DNA of 64,000 nucleotides from Limnomonas spitsbergensis (Eukaryota > Chlorophyta > Chlorophyceae > Chlamydomonadales). This document shows positions 10,583 to 20,690 of this stretch, in pieces; positions within the stretch are counted from its first letter, which is position 1, and every line of letters begins with the position of its first letter. Location of the stretch: NCBI GenBank assembly GCA_037349105.1, contig JAYJMM010000119.1, positions 3,359,001 through 3,423,000 on the forward strand, given 5' to 3'. The notes beneath the pieces are model-generated. The model was not told the origin of the DNA and ran no database searches. It saw only the letters and a program-made list of their open reading frames with translations. The position numbers were made by a program, and so were the translations under genes.

Positions 10583-12460
10583 CTACGCTGCCACGGCGGC
10601 AGCGAGCGCGGTCAGTTTCCTTCCATATATGCCCTCAGCCTTCAGCAGCGGTGCAAGCACCTTCATGGCAGCCATCGAGACCTGCTGGGCCGCCATCGTC
10701 ATGTTGTGGTCGTAGCAGGTGTGGGCCATGACTGTCGCGTAGGCGTGTGCGTGGATGGTCTGGAGGAGGTAGACCCTGATAGAGGTCATGATCTTGGTGC
10801 GTGCAGCGACCTCTGTTTCTGTCATGTTGAGACGGGCGTCCCACTGCGGAGGATCAGTCATGTGATCAGGAGTTAGCGAGGCCTAGAGTGCGCAAAGCTC
10901 AGGTCTTAGGGTCAGGAAAAAAATGATTCGGAAACTGCGGGGGCGTGAGGGTTCAGGAAACAGTGCGGCATAGTCAGAAATATCCGGAGAAATATCTAGG
11001 GCCTTGACAGGTAGGCAAGAGCAATTGTTTCTCAGGATCGTTTTTCACTCTAGAATAAAAAAGCAAAGAACAACCGGGACTGGTAAGTACCCCGACGAGC
11101 GTGGAGGATACCTCCCATCATTGCGCAGACCCTAACACCCAACGCCATTGAGGGACTCATCAGCCACATCTGCCCAACCCAGCAGAGCATGCATGGCGAA
11201 TCAGCCTATTTTCCTGCTGTCCCCTTGGTCAGTAATAACCATGACAACCACATGAGTTGGCCAAAGTGGTACGCGGCCTGATGATCCTCGTCCATTAATC
11301 CAATTGCTGTCTACTTCCTGATGTCCCCCCTGAGCCAGCATTCAGGCACTTACCAGGGCATTGCTCATGCTTGATGCCAGGGCCAGGTTGACCGATGACT
11401 GTCCGGCATATGTGACCTGCAGTGCCTCTGCCACCGCCTGTGCCCTATCCAGCAGGTTGACTCCAGGGCAGAAGTCGGCTGAGCCAGCCCAGATGCCCCA
11501 AGCCTCGTCCAGGTTGTGGGGGGCGCCTGGAAATGTTTTCAAGAAAAGGGCAGAACAAATTCAGTCAGCATACATGCAAATGCTTGTCGGCAGGTTGCCT
11601 AAGAAGCTAATGAAGCCCAGGCATCGCGCTATGCCACAAGGGCACTTGAGCATGATGTGCTGCACCGGCTGCTGTTCATTTATCTGATATCGGTTTCTGT
11701 CAGGCAGATCTTGGCTTGGACAGTGAGCGGTTGACTTGTTTGTCCATGTGACTGGGGTGGCAGATAGTTATCTAGGGACCACCCACCCGAGTCGCCAGCG
11801 TTGTTCCCGGCCTCAGTTGCCGTGATGGCGGAATCCACCTCGTGCAGCATGTACTTGATCTGGACATCTCCGAGCAGCGCAAGCGCATAGTGCATTTGGC
11901 CCATCTCGACAGCGGATGTGAAGGCCTCGGCGTCGTAGTTGGCGGTGAGGTTGTCCATCAGGAGGTCGTAGGAGGGTTGACCAGTATGGACCTCAGTGGC
12001 CCAGGACTGTAAACGAGGAATGGAAAAGTGCGTTACGCCCCAGCACAACTAACTGTTAAAGATTTACAGCATACATATTTACCTGCCTGCCTGTTGTATG
12101 CCTGCATGACACGAGGGCAAATTTGGTTCCACCATATACCTACCATACGGTCCATATAAGTTTCTCCCTAGCAGTCACTCATCAGGCAGTCATTCAGCTT
12201 ATTTCCGCTAACCAGAACTTGCAGTGATGGTATGACTTAATCATAATAACTTGTGCCTCATACTGTTACTGGTGTTGCACACTTGCACCAGGCAACCATC
12301 AGCTCTGCTGCTGATGATTGATCACCAATAGCGATAATGGATATCACTTATTTCTCTCCATGCTTACATAGTAGTAGCGGTAGCCGCCCCCTTGGAAGCT
12401 GTTCTTGCCGTAGTCGAAGATCTCCAACACTGCTGCCGTGTCACCAGTCATGAGAGCAGC
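10583..12460 (-). CDS. FEA1/H43-like extracellular protein, 3' exons (partial)
   Basis: Exons 12460-12368, 12006-11787, 11526-11354 and 10843-10583 (stop TAG) join in consistent phase (0, 1, 0) and give 248 residues. Features are a GDTAAVLEIFDYGKNS segment, an IKYMLHEVDSAI helix, then LDEAWGIWAGSADFCPG followed by Asp-Arg-Ala, and a C-terminal helix-rich part with EVAARTKIMTSIRVYLLQ. The order (GN/GD-AVL-iy-Gkn, mhE-d-A, DEAWAfyAG-C) matches what I recall of the algal FEA1/FEA2/H43 family. Those are secreted, iron-deficiency or high-CO2-induced proteins of Chlamydomonas implicated in iron assimilation. The family call rests on pattern memory only. The 5' exons, including the expected signal peptide, were not located upstream; a Helitron lies about 1.7 kb beyond the first exon found. 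Confidence 0.6.
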
Positions 12461-14167
12461 CTGTGATGTGAGCATTAGATGACAAACACACATTTAGATC
12501 CCGTATCCATACACGCCCTCTGGCAAGCAGCTAGCAGGCCGGCTAGTCCCAGTCGTTTAAATTAATCTAGGGCAAGACTGCAAGAGTGAGTAAATTTGTG
12601 ATTGACGACAGATGATGACTTCGGTTTTAGCAGTGTGGCAGGCTGGGTAGCTACTGCATATCCCAATCAGTCCCATGCATGTTTTGGACCTGCAGAAGCA
12701 GCTATCAAGCCATACACTACATAATGTAGTAGTGGCCCCTTAGCCAGGGCAGCCGGATGGCTGAATACTAGCTAACTGGGCGAGTGCGTGAGCGAGCGGG
12801 TGGGCAGGGCAGGCGGTGAGTGCCGAAGTGGCCGGCGCGTGGGGTCCTTTCAGTCAATGGCAGTAGTGGCCAGGGCAGGTGGGTGGGCAGGCAGTGAGGC
12901 GGATGGGTACTATTAGCAATGGCCGATTGGCCATTCATCAGGCCATGTAGACATGTAGTACTAGCTAGCTAGTAGTTAGTAGCCCCTTTGTCAGGGCGGG
13001 TAGTCTGATAGGGCGGGTGACTGGGGTCAGTGAGTGGGCCAGGCCAATTAAGGCGAGCAGACAGCTGATGATGAGGTACATGTTAAGATGAGCCGATGAA
13101 GGCCAAGCACACACGACCCGAAGTGTGAGTCAGGGTATATATGGACAGTCAGGTCTGGAGTAGTGTCAGTGCTGAGTGACTGGGATCAGGTAAGGTCAGG
13201 CAAACAGTATATATTGTATTGAGCGCCTTCGTGGCGCTTTGCCCGAGTGACGCGGTGTGCCCGGTTGGGTGGCGTGCAACCTTTGGCGTGCGTTGCTGTG
13301 TAAGGCACATGTACTGCACACTGCAGTCCTTGGTGTGCAACTATGCATGGCACTGAGTGCTACCTCTTAGCGCAGAGAACAAGGTTCATACTGGTTTGCA
13401 ACATGCGGTGCAATACCGGGAGAGTACTCCACACACGTGTGCTGATCCACTTCAGAGCTGTCCTATAAGTTATAACCCTTGAAAACTGCTGGGAAAAACT
13501 CGGAGGATTGGACATGTCACGAACAACAGTTTCCAAAAACAGAAAGGAAGAAGAGCCTAGGCTCCAGGCACCTGCTGGCTTCGCCCCGAGGTTTGGACCT
13601 ATCCCCAAGCAACATGTTCGGCCATGCGAACACAATAGAGTTTGGGGTCTTGGCATCGCCTGTTTTGGCAGGCGGGTTCGACCTATCCATAAAGAACACT
13701 AGAGATAAACATGTGGTGCAGTACAACCCTAAACCCTGAAGCCGTAACACCTTAAACCTTCACCCACCTCAGAGGTATCCTGCAACCCTGGAAAAGTCAT
13801 GAAAAAAACCCATACATTAGTGTGGGTGCCAAACAGAAATGAAAGACGTGTGCATAGGCCTCAGTTGGTTCCACACCAGGCCTGCCACCTGCTCCTGAAT
13901 CTTGACTGCCTCAGGAAGGATGGACCATAGGAGAGGTATGTAGACATGGAGGAGAGCCCAGTTTACGAACGTGTACATTTCCCTTGCCCTTGCTATGACT
14001 TAAAAGAAAAAAGGAAGAGAAAAAAATGAGTGAAAATGAAGAAAAAACGATGCTGTGCAACTTGGAGGTATTTGCCAGGGCCTGACCTTGTCCTACGCCC
14101 TAACCTAGATATGCAGAACCGTGAGCCTACTCCCATTGGTGAAGTTGATGAGGAGGAGGTGCAAGTT
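12461..14167. other. Non-coding stretch with degenerate repeats
   Basis: 12720-13060 holds imperfect copies of a 'gtagtagtggcccctt-gccaggg' type repeat. Near 13723-13760 there are CCCTAAACCCTGAA-type telomere-like units. No exon with family similarity could be recognised, although the 5' exons of the FEA1-like gene should lie upstream on the minus strand. Confidence 0.5.
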
Positions 14168-15446
14168 TCAACACATGCGCCAAAGTGCAGCCTCTATCTG
14201 ACGAGTTCTGGCTGCCAACCTTCTCATCTGCTGTATCTCCTGTACTACGCGCTGGTTCAGCTTCAAGGCCGCCTTGTACTTGCTGCGAACCTAGAGGCGC
14301 TGTTTCTCTGTGTGCCACAACAGCGTCATGGGCAGGAGCTGCAAGGCGTCACGGCAGCGGCTGATCTGAACCAAGACAGTGGCACGGCCAAATGTCCCGG
14401 TGGGAGGAGGGGCCAAGTCCAGGAAGTAACAGTTGTCCTTGTAAGAGCCCCTGTGTGTAGTAGGTGGTCACCGCATAGGCCAGGGACAGCGAAATGCCAC
14501 GGCGGAGCACCTTCAGGGTGTAGCCGGCTTCCACGCTATCGTCGTACAGCTGGATGGGCTTGGGCAAGGTCCCGGTGAAGCTGCAGTTTGTGGCTTCAAC
14601 AAACAAGCAGCCGCGGGGCACGAAGCATGTGCCACAGATGTTTCGCAAAGGCATTCCTTCGGGCCTGACGATCATCCCCTTGGGCGGATACTTGAGGCCG
14701 CGGTACGGCTTGCTGAGGTCGTCTTAAGGCTCGCGTGCGTCCACGACCAGGGTCTCCCCTGTGGCTACCATGTTGTTGGCACGGTTGCTGCGCGGGTGGA
14801 GGCTTTCGTTGAAGGTGTATTTGCATCCGTAGAAGAAGGCTTGGATGCCGGGCATCCGAGCTGTTTGCACGCCCGGCAGGCTCTCAAGCACATGCAAGGC
14901 TGCAGAGGACAGAGGTTGACCACCAGAGCCAACATCCAAGGCCCGCCACACAGTCAGCCGCTGTCCGGCCTTGGCAGCGTCGTTCTGGCAGAGGCGGAGG
15001 CCAACGATGGGTTTCAAGACGTTGCGGTTCAGGACAGCGCTGGGGCGGCGCTTGAGCACAGCTGTCATATTGTCTTGCAACCACTGCGCCTGGTCCTGAA
15101 GGTGCTCTAACAGCCAGTTCAGGTCAGCATCGGAGACCTCAGTTCGGAGCTGCAGATCTGCACCATGTGATGCAGCTTCTTGCCAGCTGCTGTGGTGAGG
15201 TCGAAGCGGTGCTGCTCCTGCAAAATGCAGACGCTGTCAAACAGCAGCCATGCGTCCCTGCCGCGGAGGTTGAGGTGGCAGTGCGGGTCAGCACGCAGCT
15301 GCAGCAGCTCATCTGCATCAGAGGCGGCATAGTGGTACAACGGCCGGCCGGTGGTCGGGTCATGTTGCTGAATGTCGCCACAAGCGATGACGTGGCATCC
15401 TCCCAGGAGGGCGCCTTCGCGATTGCTAGCTCGGCGCACGTCAGGC
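14168..15446 (-). pseudogene. PIF1-like helicase of a Helitron-type element, disabled
   Basis: Reading the minus strand from an acceptor at 15446, the frame gives GCHVIACGDIQQHDPT (helicase motif II region), then LRGRDAWLLFDSVCILQEQH and arginine, then LPGVQTARMPGIQAFFYGC and the C-terminal LSLAYAVTTYYTQG motif. These are diagnostic of PIF1-type helicases in Helitrons. Lesions: an in-frame TAA at 14724-14726; a two-base-type frameshift at about 14446, right after YYTQG, with the continuing domain (CYFLDLAPPPTG) in another frame; and an in-frame TAG at 14291-14293. The Walker A part of the helicase is absent upstream. It is a decayed copy that cannot make a full helicase. Confidence 0.85.
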
Positions 15447-15712
15447 CTGCAAAAGAGGTGCTGGCCAGCTGCATGGATGTTCTATGCAGGAAGGGGGCAC
15501 ATGTGCAAAGTAGTGAAGGGACTGTTTGGAGGACTTAGTCAGGTAGGGTATTGTCTGCAGAATAAGTGCAAAGATAATGTGCACTGGGCTGAGGAACGAG
15601 GGTGCTTGGTGTGAACTGGACATAGTCTGATAACGATGAAAGATCAGTGTTTCATAGGCAAGAAAGGATGGAGCTGTCATAGCATGGAACGCCTAGCTGG
15701 TGCCATGTGTAC

Positions 15713-17394
15713 CATGCCATTGCTCACTGTCCTCGTCTGCATGCCTGCCTTCATTGCGCTTGGCTTCTGCTCGTCTCATGGCAGCGTGGACGACGTCTGC
15801 AAGACAATTGGAAAGGGTGGTGACCGTTAAGTATGGAAGCAAAGTATCAAATTGGTAAACATCAGGTTGTTCATGAATCCAACAGCGTATACAATATCAG
15901 GCTGGTTACATCGGAGGAAAATCCCAGGGATAGGTTGGTGGAGGGAAACGCTTGAGTGTAGTGTGGTACCACTGCATGGCACTGGTGGCCCATGTGGAAC
16001 CCTAAACCTTGAACCCTAAATGTCAAACTACCGTCTGGAATCAATAAAGAACATGGTGTGTCACCTGCTACATAAGGGACAAAGTCGTTGTTTGTGTAGC
16101 CCTTCTGCCTGGCGAAGAAGCTCTTGCTGACAGCTGTGATCTCAGCCTCGGTGGCCGCCATGATGGCGTTGTCAATGAGCGACTGGGGGACAAATGTGCC
16201 AAGCCGAAGGTACGAGCGCAAGGTGTCCTCTGAGGACGCCGGCAGGCCACGCACCTGCAAACTACAACACGACTGAGGGATTGCCGATTGGGCGCAAATT
16301 TGAAACAGAGAAAACAGAACACACATCATGGTTACAAGTGTTCAGCAGTTATTGCAAGGGGCATTTATCCTTGAGTACGGTACATAACTATGGCACACAT
16401 ATCAATATCTGCCCAGAGATTCTGCCCTAAGCCCTATCCTAATAGGTTCTTGCACAAGAGTCATAACACAACTGATAACACCATGGCCTGGTCAAAAATC
16501 CTTCTAGTACATAACACTGGCACACATATGAATATGTGCTCAAAGATTCTGCCCTAAGCCCAGCCCAAAAGCTCTTTTGTGCGTGTATGGCCCCTCACCA
16601 GGCTAAGATGACGGGCCCATTTAGCAATCTCCGGTCCCCGGACCTTCAACGCTGTGGCCTTGCCAAACAGCTTCACCAAGTCCTGGTTGTTACGAGTCTT
16701 GCACACAAAGATGACCTGCAACACCTTGGGGATGTCCTTCAGCGCCACAGGGAACCTGGCCAGCAGCTTGCCGACTGGTGGGTTGGGAAACGCGATGACA
16801 TGCCCCTTCATATGCCACTGCCCGATGGACTGTCCTTGCAGGTCCGGAAACATAGCGAATAGGTAGCGGTACACGCAGGTGCTGCCCAAGAGCCGCTCCT
16901 CGATCATGTTCAGTGGAGCGAGCTGCAGCTCAGGGTTTGGACTCCGAGGGATGCTGCCGGTGTCCACTCGCACCAGAGATCCATCTGGCACGCGACCCTT
17001 GCTGAGCTGCCCGTGGCACTCCTCGCAGATGGTGATGTGCTTGCCCTGGACGGCCAGAGGCTGCAAGCAGTAGCCACTGTGTTGCGTCAGCGCATCGCGC
17101 GGCAGCTCCTCTGTCTTAGGCACCCCAACTGCTTTAAGCAAAGCGAGATTGGGGATGTCCTTGATCAGCACCGTGCGCACAGAACACAGCTCCCGCATGC
17201 TTGAGCAGATGCCGCAGATCTTGGTCTTCATGTGCTGGTCCATGCAGTTGCGCATCTGACGAGCATCCTGGATGTCATCTTCCCATTCGCGCTTGGAGGG
17301 CGGGAGGTGCAGCTTTGTAGATACCACAAAGCTGGACAGCTTCTCAATCACCGCTTCCACTATGGCAGCAGTTTCTGGGTCTGCTGACTCCACA
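15713..17394 (-). mobile_element. Helitron-type element, DUF6570 N-terminal exons
   Basis: The main exon, 17394-16599, encodes a zinc-type cluster (KICGICSSMRELCSV), then ITICEECHGQLSKG, LAPLNMIEERLLGS and the IGQWHMKGHVIAFPNPPVGK block, then DIPKVLQVIFVC. This is the DUF6570 module found upstream of helitron-like Rep/helicase proteins. It splices in phase to 16254-16065 (LPASSEDTLRSYLRLG) and then 15796-15713 (DVVHAAMRRAEAKR). The HUH Rep nuclease (Helitron_like_N) and helicase motif I expected next are missing before the helicase remnant at 15446. This is an internally deleted, presumably non-autonomous copy. The DUF6570 exon itself has no stop. Element ends (5' TC, 3' hairpin plus CTRR) were not identified. 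Confidence 0.8.
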
Positions 17395-18399
17395 CTGCAT
17401 GGGTAGGCAGAGCACCATTCAGTTTTGAGGCACTTCATTACCGGTATGGCACACTTTTGCCAGGACCGTGAAGGCGACCATGAAGGGCGACATCATCAGC
17501 ATGATATAAGTAGTAGTGGGCGAAGGGACGGCGCGAGGCAAGGTGCGTGTAGAACAGTTGCTGATAGATGTCTTGCTTGACAGGCGTGAAAGAAGGATAG
17601 ATAAAAAAATCAGCGAGGGCTGCCTTATATAGTCGCGGCATCGATGTGTAAAATACGGTAGTACGATAACGGTCGGGAAAATGTAGATGGATGGGCACCT
17701 GGCGCGAACCTGATGGCGGAGGTCGCCACGCATGTACGTGCCTTGCTGACTCTGCGGATCAGGTTCGAATCTGGTGCTTGTTCGACATTTTAAGTGGGGT
17801 ATTCGATAGGTAGGCGCGGACACCGCACGGTAGTGCACGGGTGGGTTTATGGGTAGGGTGGGTGACTGGGTGCACCCGCTCCAGGGTGGGCGGGTGGGTG
17901 CGGATTGGGTGGGTGGGTGTGGGCAGGTGGCACGAACCACGTCCGTACCAGGTATTTTCCGACATACGAAATTTTCTAGACAGTGAGCGAAGGCGCAGGT
18001 TGGGCGCCTGGGCTGATATGTGCTCCCCAGTCCACCCCATCCTTCATCATCCATGTACTCCCTCATCCGTCCGTCATTACACACCGTATGACCGTAGCTC
18101 CCAAGTACCCTCCCGGCCTCCAGTCCCCCCTCCCATCCTCAGTGTCACCTCGTGTGCCTCATCCCTCTTGTACTGGTGACTCTCTCCTGACAAGCCTCTG
18201 CAGCCTCTGACAAGATCACATGCTACCTTGCAACCCTTGTGTACCCTCTAGCTACTTAGTTGCCTTACTTGCCTGCGGTCCAGGCTGCGAACATGGAGAA
18301 AACTAGAAAAGGATAACCGGGCAAGCTGTTGTCGCGAGCTTGATGGTCACCGACTGGCTATCAACGTGTATATGTTTCAGCTGATCAAGGATGATTAGA
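17395..18399. other. Upstream flank of the Helitron remnant, G-rich minisatellite
   Basis: 17820-17935 is a plus-strand run of GGGTGGGTGGGCG-type repeats. No gene could be recognised. A short minus-strand ORF immediately upstream of the DUF6570 exon may be the remainder of the element's 5' coding sequence, but it has no recognisable domain. Confidence 0.4.
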
Positions 18400-20025
18400 T
18401 TAATGGTCTAAAATTAGGATCCCTCTCGTGGTACAGCCATGCCATCCTCCTATGAGAGGGGGCAGGAACATCGAACCCGACGTTCTGACCTCTGAGTTGG
18501 GGGAGAGAGAAGATAGTGTGGTAGATAAGCCTCTTGCACCGTTCGACCTTCGGAGGACCTGCCCATCCCCACTTGTAAGTTGATCCAGCACGCTGGGGCA
18601 TTGGAAGCATGCATGCAACGCATCCTCCACATGCTCGCCGTCTCCCATAGCCCAACATAGTTGGCAGCACCGTCTGTCACGCTGCTGACCGCCGCGCCGT
18701 CCTCGAGTGTCAGCTGTGCTGACGGCGCCGAGCCGCAGCCCTAAGTTCGTGCACACGCAAGCACACTTCTTTCGGCTAGTGCGGCCCCTAGCGCCCGCAG
18801 TAGACTGTAACCAGGCGCGGTAGGCGGCCGCAGACCTGTGTTCAGTGGCAGGATCTCTGGGGTCCCCTCTACCAGCTGCATCCAGCTGCGCTCGCTCGTA
18901 TGCTGCATCAACTAGCGCTAGCACCTCTGACAGGTAGCGGCTGTAGGGCAGTCGCTGTTTGATGCAGTTTGGGGACGGCTGATCCCAGCTCGAGCTCCAG
19001 CAAGGCACCAAGCAATTCACTGCACCAATTGCGCCTTCCGGTGCCCTGCCTGACAGCGAGCTGCATGTCGGCCGCCATTGCTGCTGCCATGAGTGGGATG
19101 TCTTGCTGTGCTTCTGATGCGACTGCTGCTTTGTAGAAGCGAATAACATGCTGCCACCAACTAACTTCTCTATAACTCCCTTATGACCCCCCAACTGGAA
19201 GCAGACGGAGGTAGCCCTGCAGACTGGCGTAGATGCTGGAGGAAGCTGGACTGCATCCAGCATCCTGCTCTTGAAGCAATGCCGCGGCCTGACGTGATTG
19301 GTGGCCCACACCACATCACCGTAGCTGACCGTAGGCGCTGCATAGACAGAAGCCAACCGGATGCGTGAGGTGCACCTTGGCGGCGATGCGGCGGACACGG
19401 TGCAGCGCGGCAGCCAAAGGCACCCCCCTACCTGACAAGGCCTTCCTCATGCTGTCGCTCTCGTGCTGAATGATGCCCAAGAACTTAAAATCCTGGACAC
19501 GCTTCGTCACTATCCTATCCTTTGTATTTTGTGTTTTCCAGCCTTTTGTTTTGTCCCTTCCCTTTATTTCCCCCCCTTTCTTTTGTCCTGCCCCCTTGTA
19601 TGTTACTTTCCATCTTTCCTCCCAACTCTGTAGTTAGGCGCCCACGAGGCCGAGCCTTGTTTGAGCAGGGCCCAGAGGTGTAACGTCATTAACTATCCTA
19701 TCGGGGCCATACACGCAAGGATGGGCTGATTGCCGGCGCTGCGCAGCTAAGCGGCTGCCAAAGTCCAATAGCTCTGTCTATAACTTTGACCTGGAACTAC
19801 TTGACTGCCGCATATTCACGCATGGGCTGCGGCCCTGCTGGGCTGCAGGCTAGTAGGGTGAGATCATACGCATATAAGAGGCACCTACGTCGTTGCCCCG
19901 CCCCCAGCATAATGCCCTCTGTAGGGCACTGGGCTGCGGTCATGCCCGGCAGATTGCTGATATAGAGACTGAAGAGGAGGGGGCTGAGTGGGCAGCCCTG
20001 CTTGATACTGCGTGTGCAAGGCACA
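18400..20025 (-). mobile_element. LINE (non-LTR retrotransposon), 5'-truncated copy B
   Basis: The minus strand starts inside the reverse transcriptase (IKQGCPLSPLLFSLYISNLP, then LLYAYDLTLLA at about 19850-19890). It continues with QDFKFLGIIQHESDSMRKAL, a thumb/connection region, and a C-terminal Cys/His cluster (CCQLCWAMGDGEHVEDALHA). The catalytic YADD box has become YAYD, so the first catalytic aspartate is lost, and frameshifts separate the pieces. The order is the same as in copy D near 46 kb. Another LINE tail in opposite orientation interrupts it at 19520-19691. Confidence 0.85.
19509..19702 (+). mobile_element. Nested 3'-only LINE insertion with target-site duplication
   Basis: A 172-bp plus-strand LINE 3' end (T/C-rich stretch, then AGTTAGGCGCCCACGAGGCC and the AGGGCCCAGAGGTGTAACGTC tail) sits inside LINE copy B. 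The 11-bp sequence ACTATCCTATC occurs at 19509-19519 and again at 19692-19702. The uninterrupted equivalent in copy D (ACTATCTTATC, near 46870) contains it once. This is a clean 5'-truncated insertion. Confidence 0.88.
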
Positions 20026-20095
20026 GGGCCAGTGCTTTGATGTTATTCCAAATCTGACGTCGTCCTTCCAATCGGATGCCAACACCGCCATGGTG

Positions 20096-20143
20096 GCTGA
20101 GCATTTTTTGAGCAGGGTACATATGTGTAACGTCAATGTTCCG
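20096..20143 (+). mobile_element. Decayed LINE tail fragment
   Basis: The sequence GAGCATTTTTTGAGCAGGG followed by GTGTAACGTCAATG resembles the common 3' tail of the LINE family in this window. It lies just beyond the 5' end of LINE copy B and in opposite orientation. Confidence 0.5.
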
Positions 20144-20690
20144 TTTTCCTTCCACTGGGTTGTTGTCCCATGCAAACAGCATTACGATATCCAAATTGCA
20201 CATAATACCGTATCCTGCTTAATATCTCAAAGAAAAATACTAAACATTGATTCAAAGTCAACGTGCTGGCAGCATTGGTAGCAACCGTAAACACAATATT
20301 CTTTATTGGACAGCACAACACAAGAAAGAGACATCTTCATAATCTTGTACCTCAAGCAGTTTCAACGGCGCATGGAAGGAGAAAGTGGACAAAAGAAATT
20401 AAAACGATGTAAGCCGGCAACTTTTGAAGCTTTTCGGTAGCCAAGAGCCCCATCCGTTCCAACCACCTCTCACAACTTTTTTCAAAATGATGCCCACCTT
20501 CCACCTGATAGGGCCTGCCTATGTTTTACCAATGAATGACTGAAATAGAAAATGGTCCGTCCAGCATGTTTGCTGGCCGGGATACCCACAGAGATCATCT
20601 TAAATGAGCCAACTCAACCTGTGGACGTCCAGCTCCACCCAGCATTACCAACATCTGGAAGCATTGGCTCCATAACCAGTAAGAGGATCC

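Noticed and set aside
16065..16254. Exon LPASSEDTLRSYLRLG as a 5' exon of the FEA1-like gene
   Set aside because: It joins in phase directly after the DUF6570 exon of the Helitron-type element and does not resemble the FEA1 family.
18400..19398. 332-codon minus-strand ORF as a host gene
   Set aside because: It is the C-terminal half of LINE copy B, with the same order of motifs as copy D.
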